Under the pieces are notes generated by a model. That model was not told where the DNA came from. It was given only the letters and a program-made list of their open reading frames with translations, and did not search any database. Below, piece by piece: positions 23,993-35,267 of a stretch of 64,000 nucleotides of DNA. A program made the translations under genes and the position numbers. Every line of letters begins with the position of its first letter. Within the stretch, counting starts at the first letter, position 1. The DNA is taken from NCBI GenBank assembly GCA_009760885.1, contig CM019701.1, positions 13,909,963-13,973,962 of the forward strand, given 5' to 3'. Source of the DNA: Achatina immaculata. Its lineage: Eukaryota; Mollusca; Gastropoda; Stylommatophora; Achatinidae.

Positions 23993-24888
23993 TGACACCG
24001 AGATCTCTTGCTTCCCAATGGCAAACAAGTTCTTAACGGGAAGCCGTGGTTTTGTTAGTTTTGTTCCTGCCTTGTGGCAGTAGTTTCCTCATTCGTCATA
24101 CACTTCTTTTTTCTCATTTAATAAATACTGTTATCAGCCTTGCTACATCATTGGGTCTGTTGACCTTCCTATAAATGTCAACAGTTGTGTCTTGTGAGCT
24201 TGCAAGTTTTCCGTCATTTTTCTACGTTGTCCTATCGTTGTCCTAGTGTCTGGGGTGCCTGGGTTGTTGAGGTTCTAAGTGTTTTAACCGGTAACGTAGA
24301 GTTTAAAAGATCTACAAACAGATCTATCACAAGTCAACTGAACAAGAAAAGAACTAGGCAACACATCTAATAGCAGTAGCATGCTATGGCTACAATTCTC
24401 TATAATAACAGTGGCAGTGAGTATCGCCAAGAATGTACAACAATGGTCTTTGTTGATCATCCACCCAGTTAGGAGGCTATTTTAGGAACTACAACAGTCC
24501 AGATGCGAAACTACATAGGGTCGCTCTTGGCACGAACTCCATGGTTGAGGCGCCAAGCCGAATCAGGACATACAAAGACCATCACAGTTCAGCATTGGCC
24601 GGATAGACGTAACTAATAATCATTATTACTGTCTATGTAAAATTCACGGTTCACACTAAGCTCAGAAGCTCGGTACACAGAACTTCATTCACAAACAAAC
24701 AAGTCAAATAGTCTGATCACAGTACACGTCTTCTGCCAGAGAGTAGAGCACAGAAAACATTCGTCTTTAGAATTACAGGAAACACGGTTCATGCAAGAAG
24801 TGCATGCAAGAGTCAGAGCAAGGAAAGTGCAGAAACCTTAAACACAAGACAGTTAACATCTTGTATAAAACAAATCACTGAGCTCTAT
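23993..24888. other. Anonymous DNA
   Basis: No recognisable gene or repeat. Confidence 0.45.
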
Positions 24889-25058
24889 CAAGCAGTATAT
24901 TTCTCGCCTCAACACTAAAAGGTATATGAGCAAAGAGACAAGACAAAGACAGGACAAAACAAAAGCATTGACGCAAGCAGTATATTTCTCGCCTCAACAC
25001 TAAAAGGTATATGAGCAAAGAGACAAGACAAAGACAGGACAAAACAAAAGCATTGACG
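24889..25058. repeat. Tandem duplication, 85-bp unit, 2 copies
   Basis: CAAGCAGTATATTTCTCGCC starts at 24889 and again at 24974. The copies end at CATTGACG and look identical, so the duplication is recent. Confidence 0.92.
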
Positions 25059-25799
25059 TATGTACACATGTCGCCTATTCAACATCAGAATATCGTGTCG
25101 ATCAGTGGATGTTTCATAACTCTGAACAGGAACAGTTCTGTGCTTGGATATGAGTTGTTCACGCAACAGATGTCGCTGTAAGCGGATTATATTCTTTTGT
25201 TCTTCATTTCCTTAAAGACAACGACAAAGTTTTCTATACGTACTTTATGTTATACAGTGAACCTTCTCTGCAAATTCAGTTAGTCTCGACTGTGCACACG
25301 TAAGAGCAGTATAAACATGTTTTGCTCTTTTTTCTGAATTTTTTTCCCAGCCTCGTCTCTGTTTTGTTGGCCATGCTTTCTTACAGTTTAAAATTGCTTT
25401 CTTTCTCTGAAATGTCTTTAGGCGTCCTTTCTCTATAGTGATAAATAGCATCTTCTAGTGTAAAAGTGTCCTCTTTCTCCGAGGATTCATTCATTTTCGT
25501 TTATGGCTGGTTATGATTTCTTACAATTTAAAGTTGCATTTCTTTCTATGAAGCATTTTCACTCTCGCTTTATTTTGTGGGCACGGATTACTTGCATTGT
25601 AAAATCACTAGCATTAGCAGTTAGCGCCATCTTTCCTTAGAAGTGTTCTTGTTACAATAGGCTTCGCCGTGGTTTACTCAGATGTCTCACTTCAAACAGA
25701 AATGTTCTGTTATAATGTGGACTGAGGTCTCTAATTCCGCCTGGCATAGTAAGACTGTTGATCATGTCTATCTAATCTTAGCTCTGTACATGTTGACGG
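25059..25799. other. Anonymous DNA
   Basis: Nothing recognised. Confidence 0.45.
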
Positions 25800-26115
25800 C
25801 ATGGTCAACATAGATGTTATCTATCCAAACTTACCTCTACGTGGTCAACATAGATGTTATCTGTCCAAACTTACCTCTACGTGGTCAACATAGATGTTAT
25901 CTGTCCAAACTTACTTCTACGTGGTCAACATAGATGTTATCTGCCCAACCTTACCTCTACGTGGTCAACATAGATGTTATCTGCCCAACCTTACCTCTAC
26001 GTGGTCAACATAGATGTTATCTGCCCAACCTTACCTCTACGTGGTCAACATAAATGTTCTGCCCAAACTTACCTCTATGTGGTCAACATAGATTATATAT
26101 ATATATATATATATC
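25800..26115. repeat. Minisatellite, 40-bp unit, about 7 copies, then AT repeat
   Basis: Units contain GTGGTCAACATAGATGTTAT, CTGCCCAACC and TTACCTCTAC. The array ends in an AT dinucleotide run at 26092-26115. Confidence 0.92.
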
Positions 26116-27030
26116 TTTTTCCATGCGCTCGTATTTTCTATTCATTTTAAGAGTTTTCAGTTGAAGAATCGATGACAAACAAACTAATGCAGCGTCACTA
26201 TTTTATATACGAAATACTGCTTTTTTCTGTTTTATAAAATTTCTGATGAAGTTTCATCTGTTGATGTGAGGTTATCGATAACGATTCTTCTTCATTTTTA
26301 CAGTTATTTCAGTGCTGAAGAAATAATTGTGGTTTAACACAAGTAAGGCAGGTAAGTCCAGATTTTGTCATTGTTACTGAAGCTGAACATTTTCAGTTAC
26401 TCTATCATTTTCTTGCAACTTCATTTTGCCTTTGTTTCACAAATTAGTAGCCCCCCCCCCCCCAAAAAAAAAGTGTTTTATTGTTATAATAAATATTCTT
26501 GTTGTTTTCTTGGGGTTGCTTAGAGAGCACACACGATTATTTATTTCTTGCCCAGATATCGTGTACGTAACTTTGGGGTAAGGTGCGCAAATCTTCTCTA
26601 ACTGGACTCTTGTCGATAGCAAGGCACCTTCTGGCAGCCGCAGATATTATACGGCCGTAAGAGACTGTCACTTATTCATCAGTTAGGGACCAGGGCAATC
26701 ATGAATGCCGAAAATCAACGAATGGTGAGGCATAGCCATTATCCACCTCGCAAACTGACAGCGTTTGTCGAGAAACGTAAATGGTGCACTATATACCACC
26801 GGCAAATCCGTGCACAAGTTAAACAAACAAAACTAAATAAAAGTTTAGGTTTAAAAATTCAAAACTACAGTGCTACAAGTAACAAGTTGTCTTTAAATAT
26901 TTCTTGGATCTTGAAAAAGAAGAAAAGATCCTGTAATCTCAGGCGACGCATTCATTTACTGCTTTATCGTGAAGACAGAAAGACCTTCTTTAATGTTCAT
27001 GAGCACAAATGAAAAATAAGAAATGATAGT
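26116..27030. other. Anonymous DNA with C/A run
   Basis: A C-run followed by an A-run lies at 26450-26471. The plus frame 26701-27012 is basic and unrecognised, and I do not call it a gene. Confidence 0.4.
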
Positions 27031-27034
27031 CAGT

Positions 27035-28900
27035 TAGTCAGTCAGTCAGTCATTCATTTGCATGTCCCTTGCGGAACTTTGCCTCCCTAACAGTTCTCCT
27101 GTAGGCCTCTCGGTTGTAAGCAAGGTGCCCTGCTACTAATGCATCTATTTGCAGATTATCAACGATGTCTTGCAACCATCTTTGCCTTGGTCTTCTTCTT
27201 TCTTTTTCCCATTATGTACCCTTTCAAGACGGTCTTCTTTGAATTCTCATGATGTTTAATGTGTCCAAAATATTTAAGTTTTCTCTCTTTAATCCTCTTT
27301 ACTAGCCAGCCTTCTTCAATATTAAATTCTTGTAGTATGGATACATTTGTTCTATTTTTTGTGTCTATGATATTTGAAGAACTCTTCTGTAGCATTTACA
27401 TTCAAAGGCATTTATGTGTTTCTCAGCTGTTTTGTTAAGTGTCCAGGTCTCACAGGCACATGTAGTGATGGAAAAGATGCATGCCTTTACAAATCTTATT
27501 TTTATAGTTCTGTCTGTTCCTCTCCACAGCTTCTTTAGTTGTTTTACTTTTTGAAGATTGATAGATGTCCTTTTGATTTACCTCATTGTATCTCCATTAT
27601 TAGTTTGTAGTGATCCAAGATATTAAAAACTCTGCACCTCTTACAATTTTTCCTCATTGATATATATTTCAGCTGCCTTATTTTATTTTGTCAGTTGTCA
27701 TCAATTTAGTTTTATTGACATTAAGATTAAAGGTTTTGCTCTTCACTATACTTATGGACTGACATAATTAGTTTTTTTCATTCCTTTTTGTGTTGTGGAC
27801 AGTAATACTGTGTTATCAGCATATCCCATCTCTGGTATTTCATTGCCTCCAATTGTTCTCTCTCTCTCTCTCCCTCTGAACCTTAAGTGCCCAGGGCACA
27901 TGGGGTTTCCGCAAGGGTTTTCCACAAATGCCTGTCCTTCGCCTTTTTTTTCTGCTCTTGCCCAGGTGAGCCCTCTATTGCTCAACATCTTTTCTGTTGT
28001 TCTTCTCCATGTCTCTTTTGGTCTACCCTTACTTATGTTCCCCTGTGGTGTCCATCTTAGTGCTATTTTTGGTAGTGAGTTGTCAGTCATTCCGAGCACA
28101 TGTCCCAACCATCGCCAGCGTCTTTCCTCAATAATTGTTGTCAGTGGCTTCATCTGCATTTCTGCCAATAAGATGTTATTTCTTATGGTGTTTGGCCAAA
28201 ATATTTTTCTAATTCTTCGTAAACATTTAGTCTGGAAAGAATTCAACTTGTTATGGCATGGTAATATTCTTTTTCTACATCTTCTCTAACATTCCTCATT
28301 ATATTTTGAGTATACAAGTTAAATAAGTAAGGCGACAATATGTACCCCTGACGGACCCCTTGTTTTATGCCAAGCCAAGTTGTTGTTTCACCATTTCTTC
28401 TTACTGCTGCCTGTTTGTCTAGAAACAGCAGTGATATTAATTGTATCACATGTGTTGGAAATACCATTGTCTCCTTTATCTCCCAAAGTTTCTGGCGTTG
28501 TACACAATCAAATGCCTTTGAATAGTCTATAAAAGATAAATGTGGATTTACATTAAATTCTCTGCATTTCTCTATTATTAATCTTATATTGAGTATATGA
28601 TCTCTTGATCCTCTTTACTGTCTAAAACCAGCTTGGACCATATTGAATTCTTCATCTATTTTCTTACGAAGTCTGCCAACTATGTTTTTTAATAGAATTT
28701 TATTGGCATGAATAATCAGGGCAACAGTTCTGTAGTTTGTGCATAATTTCAAGTTACCTTTTTGGCAGTGGTATGAATACAGTTCTTTTCCAATTCTTTT
28801 GGCCAAATACCTGCGTGCCATATATTTTTACATAGTGCATGACAGATTGTTGCACATTCCTTTCCTCCTGCTTTAATAAGTTCACCAATTAAATGATACT
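27035..28900 (-). mobile_element. LINE-A copy with reverse-transcriptase domain, split by LINE-B
   Basis: This is the longest LINE-A copy. Read on the minus strand from 28900, it gives the palm region (NLKLCTNYRTVALIIHANKI, FSIDYSKAFDC-like words near 28500-28540, GVRQGYILSPYLFNLYTQNI near 28330-28370), ending at AIT at 28253. LINE-B follows (27858-28247). The same protein then resumes with IGGNEIPEMGYADNTVLLST (27790-27852) and runs to the KGHAN end. The catalytic box is YADN, not YADD, and several frames are broken, so it is inactive. Confidence 0.85.
27858..28247 (-). mobile_element. LINE-B 3' fragment nested in LINE-A, TSD TTGTT/AACAA
   Basis: The minus strand reads NSFQTKCLRRIRKIFWPNTI, EERRWRWLGHVLGMTDNSLP, KGRPKETWRRTTEKMLSNRG and then the 3' tail ending in a GA repeat (27858-27872 region). 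TTGTT at 27853-27857 and 28248-28252 flanks it. Removing it restores LINE-A's reading from AIT to IGGNEI, which supports a true insertion with a 5-bp target duplication. Confidence 0.85.
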
Positions 28901-29047
28901 GACTTGTTGAATAAAATCTTCAGGAAAGTATTCAATCTGGGTATTAAAGTCGAATGTTGAAGGAATTATCATTCATTTTGAAGAAAGAGACTGTTGGAGA
29001 TCTTACAGAGACGCGATGCTGGCAGTTTTGAATCTGAAACGTTGTAG

Positions 29048-30240
29048 CTAATTATGTGTAGTTTTGAAATAGGAAAAAAAAAATAAATGTATCGCATTGT
29101 TGTCTTTTCTTTGGCTGAAAGTTTCTCTGTTAAAGGCTCTTGAGTTTTGCAGCATTGCGTTTGAACGCCTATTGAAATTAGGTTCTACCGTTTCCAAACT
29201 GTAATCGTCTCCCCTACTGTGCCTATATTTCACTCTGTTTCTTTAATATTCTTCGTTATAGTGCGAACTGCATCTTCAGGAGTTGCCTCCTTTTCTATAT
29301 TCCTCTCTCTCTCATGTGTGAAAAAGATCATTGCCTGTTAGGGGCTGATCATGTGAACCAAACAGTTCTGTAACATCTTCAGGCTCAGCGTCCAGATCCA
29401 GTCCCCGGGTCTTGACCACTTCATTCTTTCAAACACCAACCACTAGAGCCTCAAAACTTAGAGATAATCCATTTACAAGGGAATCGTCTTCTAACATTCC
29501 CTTTTCAGTGTAGATTATTACATTTCCTACCTTGCATCCTTCATCGTTTTAATGTCTCTCCACAGTAGTGAAGTCCTTCCGAATTGCTTCTAATTTATTT
29601 TGTTTGGAACTCACAGAAAAATCCAGCATCTAATGTACCTGTAACCTTCACAAAAGTCATCCTTTGGTAATAAGATTTGAATGCTGCAGTCACACTTTTA
29701 TCTGTTAGCTTCAGCAATGAAGCTGTTTATGCAGGGAAGAAGGCAACTTTAATTTCTTTTTTTTGTCAGCCACAGCTTCGGGATGGTTGGAGGATTAGCA
29801 ACAATCAGAAGAAAGTTAAAGAGAAGTTTCTGTTCCCTGCAGTCTCGAAATATTAAAAAGAAACCAAGTTGAGAATAAATCACCCACTCATCCAAGCTTT
29901 CTGAATTTGATTTATAAGTATATATTAAGACTGGCTTTCAAATACTTTTTAAAGGTTCTAGGATTCTCTGAATCATCACAGACTTCGTATTGTAGTCGCC
30001 AAATATTCGAATAGCTGTAGACTATCTTTGGCAGTTTTTTAATCCAGGCATTGTATTTTTTTCTTTGGTTGTGAATGTCCTAGTTGGTATTTTCTCCGAA
30101 AACGTGCCCATTTTGTTTACACAGAATATCTGGTGCCTAATATAGTCACCAACTTCTATAAATTTGTCTTGCTCTGCAGGACAAATTTCTGCTCTCGAAG
30201 GCATCCGCTCTGACTGCTTCTCCATGGAGAGCATTAATTA
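29048..30240 (-). pseudogene. Tigger/pogo-type DDE transposase remnant
   Basis: In broken minus-strand frames this reads QIFCVNKMGTFSEKIPTRTF and TTKEKNTMPGLK (30022-30145), KPVLIYT (about 29930), FNFLLIVANPPTIPKLW (about 29770-29830), LDAEPEDVTELFGSHDQPLT (about 29330-29400) and SLETVEPNFNRRSNAMLQNS (29100-29190). These follow, in order, the DDE domain and C-terminus of Tigger transposases, which normally have VDET and LLIVDNAPGHP. Both visible catalytic aspartates are replaced (VNKM, VAN), and stops and shifts are frequent. The N-terminal DNA-binding part was not seen. Confidence 0.75.
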
Positions 30241-30282
30241 CATAAAGTAAGAGAACACAATTTTGTAGGATTAGACCTCGAA

Positions 30283-30425
30283 AAAGTCACAGGCAAAGCA
30301 TGTTAGTGAGACATGAGAGAAAGAAAAATCACAAGAGATTTAAATGAGATTCGAACACGGAATCCGGTAGGACGAGCAGCCGTCTAGCCACGATAAAACA
30401 GCTTACTATCTACTTAGCCAACTAG
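30283..30425 (-). mobile_element. SINE S2 head (tRNA-like)
   Basis: On the minus strand from 30425, GTGCTAGTTGGCTAAGTAGA includes a box A-like stretch, and GTGTTCGAATCTC (30346-30358) is a good box B. The spacing suits a tRNA-derived SINE. The downstream body is short and not shared with S1 or S3, so the 3' limit is uncertain. Confidence 0.55.
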
Positions 30426-30452
30426 CACCCCCAAAAAAGGTGTTTTGTTGAC

Positions 30453-31905
30453 ATAGTCTTGGTTCTAAGGACTGTTATTGCCAGAGGTGGGGTGGAGAAT
30501 TCGCTCTCCACTCCAACGGCGTGCGGCTCAAATAGCCTCTGGCAGTCAAGTCCAGCTCCTGACCTTCCCGTGGCAGAACTGTTTAAACTGACAGGAGAAG
30601 GGGCGAAGGCGAATATCTGGCGCCTGAAAACCAGACACTTAGGGTAGATGAGTGGCACATTTGGTAGCTCATCTACCGCTGCTGGCGAGATTCTTCAGCT
30701 GCCTTGCGTGGAGCGGTGCTCCTCCCGGCCAGTGAAGAAAAGTGCAAATGGGTTGCCGCGCGGCACCACTGCGGAAAAGGTGGTAGAAAGGATAAAGCGA
30801 AGCAAACAGTCAAATCACAGCACCTCTGGTTTGGAGGTCGGCCACGTCCTAAGTGTACTCATATCGGGTGAAATGCTTGAACTGGCTTAACCTAGAGGTT
30901 AAGACACTGCTGGCGAGACTCTTCGGAGCCGCCCGTGGAGTGAATCTCCTCCTGGCCAAGGAAGAAAATGCGGAAAAGCAATCAGGGTTGCTGTGTGGCA
31001 TAGATGTGAAAAGGTGAAGGAAAACGATAAAGTGAAGTTTAATCGGTATGTCCAGTAGTATCGCTTCGAGAGCTACACATACCACGGCACCTCTGCTCTA
31101 GAGGCCGGCCACGTCCGAAATACACCTACACTGGTGAAATATGCCTAAACCGGCATGCACCAGGGGTGAAAGTTGCTGGCTAGGCATGCCATGCCACCTC
31201 CGCTCTAGAAGTCGGTCAAGCCCGATATACACCCATACTGGTGAAATGTACCTAAACCGGCTCACTCCAGGGGTGAAACTTGAAGGCTACGCATGCCACG
31301 GTACATCTGCTCTAGAGGTCGGTCACTTCTCAAACACGCCCATACTGGGTTAATATGCCTAAACCGGCTCAACCCAGGGGTGGAAGTCATTAGTGGCGAG
31401 GATTCATCCTCCTGGACAAAAGCTCCATCCTGGTCACAACTAGGAAGGGTAGCGGCCACGACCACAGAATGCTGAAGTCGGAGACACTGGACCAGGGCAG
31501 TCTAGATAGGCAACCACCTCTCACCCGGCGGGGATGTATGCGTATCCTAATTACGCTGAGGTTTTCCGGTGAGAAAGTCCAACACTGGACTGGATGGGCA
31601 ACCACCTCTCAACCGGCGGTGATATATGAATATCTCAAAACACGTCGAGGTTTTCCGGTGAGAAAGTCTAACTCTAGACAAAACTGGTGCGACGAAAACC
31701 ACGGTGTCACGCAATCCCGCTTCTGGGACCCACCAAGAATACAAGCTCAAGCCCTGCGATACTCTGAACCTCCTGTGGTCCTCTCGGGGATCTCGTGTGG
31801 TCCTTTAGGGGACCACAGGACGTAACGTGGACCACAGGCGTAAATTCAGGAGGATCGCGGGGCGGTCTTGGTGGTAGAAGCGAACGAAGAAGAAGAAGAA
31901 GACAT
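30453..31905 (+). repeat. Long interspersed repeat R, copy 1 (GC-richer, internally repetitive)
   Basis: GC-rich compared with its surroundings. From about 30840 to 31400 it holds three to four copies of an approximately 110-bp motif (CTCTAGAGGTCGGCCAC-like, then CCTAAACCGGC and AGGGGTGAAA). From 31495 to 31680 it holds two copies of an approximately 100-bp motif (GGGCAACCACCTCTCA, GAGGTTTTCCGGTGAGAAAG). It ends in a GAAGAA tract at 31885-31902. The 3' two-thirds recur inverted at 47365-48405, and the first 150 bp at 45048-45195. A 3' simple-repeat end with 5' truncation of another copy suggests a retroelement, but no protein was recognised. Confidence 0.6.
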
Positions 31906-33383
31906 AGTCTTTAGTAACTGCTCAGTAGACATGAGGGATCGTGACACCTGGAAAGAGACAAGGTCGTGACACAGAAATTCCGTAGTTTAGATTCAGTCTC
32001 TCTAGCAGGTACCAACTTTTTAGAAATGTTTACGAGGATGACTTGATTCGTAGTGTTAGTTTTTTTTTTTTTTGGTTGCTTGTCCTTCTTAGGACAAAAC
32101 TTGTGTTAGACTTGTTATGTTCTTTTGTAAGTCGATTCGTCCCTCTGGACATGGCATGGATTCGTGATAGAAGATATGTAGGAGTTTTTGGTGAATATGA
32201 AGTTAGTATGTTTTTGATGTTGTGTGATTGTGTGAGTGTCCCACGGCGATGTTAGTTGCCCAGACAGTTTTTCTGTACTCACTGCTGGTTGTCTCATCAT
32301 TTTCCAGTCCACATCCTCCTACAGCACTCATTTACGAATGGGGATTTCATCATTAACCTTTGTTTACTTTTGTAACTGCTGAATCCCGTGCTCTTTGGGC
32401 TCACCTTGAGTATGCCAACTGTGGTGTTGAGTTGAGCTGTTAATCATGTACTGGTCAGGTTTGTGTATTGAAATGTGGTGTAATGTTTTGTCCTGGGTTG
32501 TTTTTGTTGCACGGTGTATATCAATGTAATATTTTGTTGTCACTGGTGTAGTAGTAAGCTAGTAACTGCTCTGTAAATAGTGATGTGAAGTATTCGGTCA
32601 AATTCCTGTTAAGTTGGTGTATAACACATCTAGACACCATCGTACAGTAGGCAAAATACACGTCAATAGTAGGCCAACACCAGGCCCCAACACTTGTAAT
32701 ACGTGTTTAGTGGTGGCGTTTAATGCAACACACTCACACACAGATGTCTCTCCTCTTTTCGTCCTTATATCATTGAACAGACTTATAACTTTCGTCTGAT
32801 AAGTGCAGTACTTAGAGGAATACTGTGGCCGATTTCCTCGTGAATGCGTAAAAGTTTAAACCTTCAGGCGTGTGTTAGAGTGTTTCTCTTTCTAATAATT
32901 AGAGTGTTTCTCTTTATAATAATAGAGTGTTCCTCTTTGTAATAATTAACGTGTTTCTCCTTCTAATGAGTTTTGTCTGCCCTGGCAAAGCATTTTAATT
33001 CCCTGTAACACTTTAGTTTTAGTGTAACAATAGTAGCTATTGTTACGTGATGTACAGTACTAATTTTTGTACAAGACGTGTTTAGCTTACGATCTAAACA
33101 CCTTATTTAATAAGTTGCATTATTTTTGTAGTTTTCCCTGCAAATTACGAAACCTGATGATATTTTTTTTAGCGTTACCACTCCAGATTAGGTGCTATTA
33201 TTAATATTATAATAACAAATGTAAGACGAATTAAAAGCGGAAATATAAGAAGAACTGCTTACAGCTTCTAAGAGATCCACCCCGAACGATGTCGGGTAGG
33301 AAGCATGACGAAATAGTGAGCTTAACAGAGACAACTGTTTCTAAGCCTGGATACAGGAAGTGAAGAAACTCATTCATTCATTT
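31906..33383. other. Anonymous DNA with a small 24-bp tandem repeat
   Basis: At 32877-32968 four imperfect units of GAGTGTTTCTCTTTCTAATA type occur. A T-run lies at 32060-32072. No gene recognised. Confidence 0.5.
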
Positions 33384-33961
33384 GCATGTCCCTTGCGGAA
33401 CTTTGCTTCCATAACAGCACTCCTGTAGGCCTCTCGGTTGTGAGCAAGATGGCCTGCTGCTGCTGCTGCATCCATTTGCAGATCATCAACGATTTCTTGC
33501 AGCCATCTTCGTTTTGGTCTTCCTCTTTTTCTTTTTCCCATTATGTATCCTTCCAATACGGTCTTCTCTAAATTATCATGACGTTTAATGTGTCCAAAAT
33601 ATTAAGTTTTCTCTCTTTAATCCTCTTTACTAGCCAGCCTTCTTCAATATTAAGCTCTTGTAGTATAGATATATTTGTTCTTTTTTGTGTCCATGATATT
33701 TGAAGAACTCTTCTGTAGCATTACATTCAAAGGCATTTAAGTGTTTCTCAGCTGTTTTGTTAAGTGTCCAGGTCTCACAGGCATAAGTTGCGATGGGAAA
33801 GATGCATGCCCTTAAAAATCTTATTTTTGTAGTTCTGTCTGCTCCTCTCCACAGATTCCTTATTTGTTTTATTTTCTGAAGAGCGACAGATGTCCTCCTT
33901 TTAATTTCCCTCATTGTATCTCCATTATTAGTTAGGAGTGATCCAAGATATTCAAAACTCT
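33384..33961 (-). mobile_element. LINE-A ORF2 C-terminal fragment
   Basis: Minus-strand frames 33374-33556 and 33630-33914 carry MREIKRRTSVALQKIKQIRN, RACIFPIATYACETWTLNK, GKRKRGRPKRRWLQEIVDD and KFRKGHANE. The copy begins abruptly at 33961, within the YLGSLLTNNGDT region. AAACTC occurs at both edges and might be a target duplication, but the same letters belong to LINE-A itself, so this is ambiguous. Confidence 0.8.
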
Positions 33962-34424
33962 TCCCGCTCCATGCTGCTCTTTTTCAAAATCTCCTTCATC
34001 GCCGTAAAGAAAGCAAGTACGGTACAAAATCGACTTACGGCTGATCGAGTTACGGCCTTCCGTACTAACGACCATGGGATTGGTTAATGTGTTGTAATCC
34101 ATACTGTGACTAATCCGCAAACATTTGACGTTCGGCAATTTTCTGATTAATTTCCAAACAGTTGCTGTTCTAATCTGGAATATGTTCATATTTGAAAGTG
34201 ATGGTGAACATGGCTATCCATCTTACATGTAACATTCTGTAGTAGCAAACTGTACCTAGTGTCTGACCTTCGTCTATAGCCGCTACCTCGGCCAAATCGA
34301 CCCGGTCCTAGATATGGCCGTAAGTCGGCGTACGTCTGCAGGCCACTGTCTTGTCTTGTCTTGTTTTGCCTTGTCTATATTGTCTTGTCTTCTATCTCCC
34401 TGTAACAGCGAGCTGGTGTTCTTT
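33962..34424. other. Possible MITE-like segment with inverted motifs
   Basis: CGACTTACGGC near 34028 is the reverse complement of GCCGTAAGTCG near 34318. The rest is anonymous, with a CTTGT repeat at 34349-34375. Too little to name a family. Confidence 0.3.
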
Positions 34425-34690
34425 GCAGCCGATGCTGTGAAGGTGATGACACACAACATCGTATCGGTTTGGGAGCGGGTTATGGCTGCTGTTTTTTCAG
34501 TCTCGGGGTACAGCTAAAAATCAGGGGGTGTGTGCAATACTTCTTCAGCAGACTCCGCCACCATGGGGACTACGGCCATCCCTGTCCTTGTTAGCAAGGC
34601 TATGCCTGTTACTGGGGGTACCACGGAGGTGGGACAGGGTCTTGATCAGCTGGGGCTAGCATATCAGCTATGGGTCACTGATTGTCTATC
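34425..34690 (+). repeat. Interspersed repeat, copy 2 of 2
   Basis: Homologous to 16105-16350: CGGTTTGGGAGCGGGTTATG, GGGGGTGTGTGCAATACTTC, CACCATGGGGACTACGGCCA and GGTGGGACAGGGTCTTG in the same order. It lies about 240 bp upstream of the signal-peptide exon. Confidence 0.65.
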
Positions 34691-34784
34691 GGATAGCGTT
34701 TTCACCTCCATTGCAAGCCGTTATAGGGGAGATAATCAAGCAATGATAGCAAGCCCCTTGTCAGTTTTGGTAGTATTTCTGCTC

Positions 34785-34789
<5 letters not shown>

Positions 34790-34842
<53 letters not shown>
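34790..34842. repeat. TA dinucleotide repeat
   Basis: Uninterrupted TA units just upstream of a triplicated acceptor motif. Confidence 0.97.
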
Positions 34843-34844
<2 letters not shown>

Positions 34845-34849
34845 AGATT

Positions 34850-34930
34850 TATAACAATAACTCTTCTCTTACAGGTTTATAACAATAACTATTCTCTTAC
34901 ATGTTTATAACAATAACTCTTCTCTTACAG
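34850..34930 (+). promoter_or_regulatory. Splice acceptor motif present three times in tandem
   Basis: Three 28-bp units of TTATAACAATAACTCTTC plus TCTTACAG follow one another. The first and third end in CTTACAG, and the middle one has mutated to CTTACATG. The third is directly followed by the exon at 34931. The pyrimidine-rich run and CAG make a strong 3' splice site, with a second usable one 56 bp upstream. TTATAACAA also occurs just after the donor sites in the downstream units. Confidence 0.5.
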
Positions 34931-35000
34931 GAGACAGGAAAAATGAAAATAAATGTGGTACTCTGTTTTCTGTGCCTCATGTGTGGACTGTCAACGGCTG
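34931..35000 (+). CDS. Candidate exon encoding a signal peptide (secreted protein start)
   Basis: After the acceptor CTTACAG (ending 34930) come 12 untranslated bases and ATG at 34943. The exon reads MKINVVLCFLCLMCGLSTA plus one base of a glycine codon, then the donor GTGAGT at 35001. The coding part is 58 nt and leaves the intron in phase 1. The peptide has a short basic n-region (K2), a hydrophobic core with leucine and cysteine, and an STA-like cleavage site, which is a textbook eukaryotic signal peptide length. It is not part of any LINE in the window. No mature-protein exon is proven. Candidates are the very small segments flanked by splice signals at 46.2, 50.0, 52.8, 55.9, 58.9 and 63.9 kb. 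Function unknown. Confidence 0.5.
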
Positions 35001-35267
35001 GTGAGTATTTTGGTCTACAATATTAAGTCGAGTGAGTTACCATGTAATGCGTTGTGTGCGGATGGAGTGATTCAGTCTATTGTATGAAGTAATTAAAAGA
35101 ACCAATGTGTGTATTAAGTATTCTAATGTGAAGCTTTGGTTCTGCATGCAGCCTTAAGCTCAACATTGGACAGTGTGATAAACTCAGAGGAGTAGTTCAC
35201 TATATTAACTCTTATCACTTCATAGCAACACTGGCAGTTTTGGTAGATTTTTGGCGTCATAGGAATC
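35001..35267. other. Presumed intron of the signal-peptide gene
   Basis: Starts GTGAGT. No further exon was recognised before the LINE-E insertion. Confidence 0.4.

Noticed and set aside
26701..27012. 103-residue basic plus frame as a gene
   Set aside because: No recognisable domain, biased toward lysine and arginine in AT-rich DNA, no second copy and no splice context.
33384..33961. AAACTC on both sides as a certain target duplication of LINE-A
   Set aside because: The right-hand copy coincides with LINE-A's own sequence, so it cannot be distinguished from chance.
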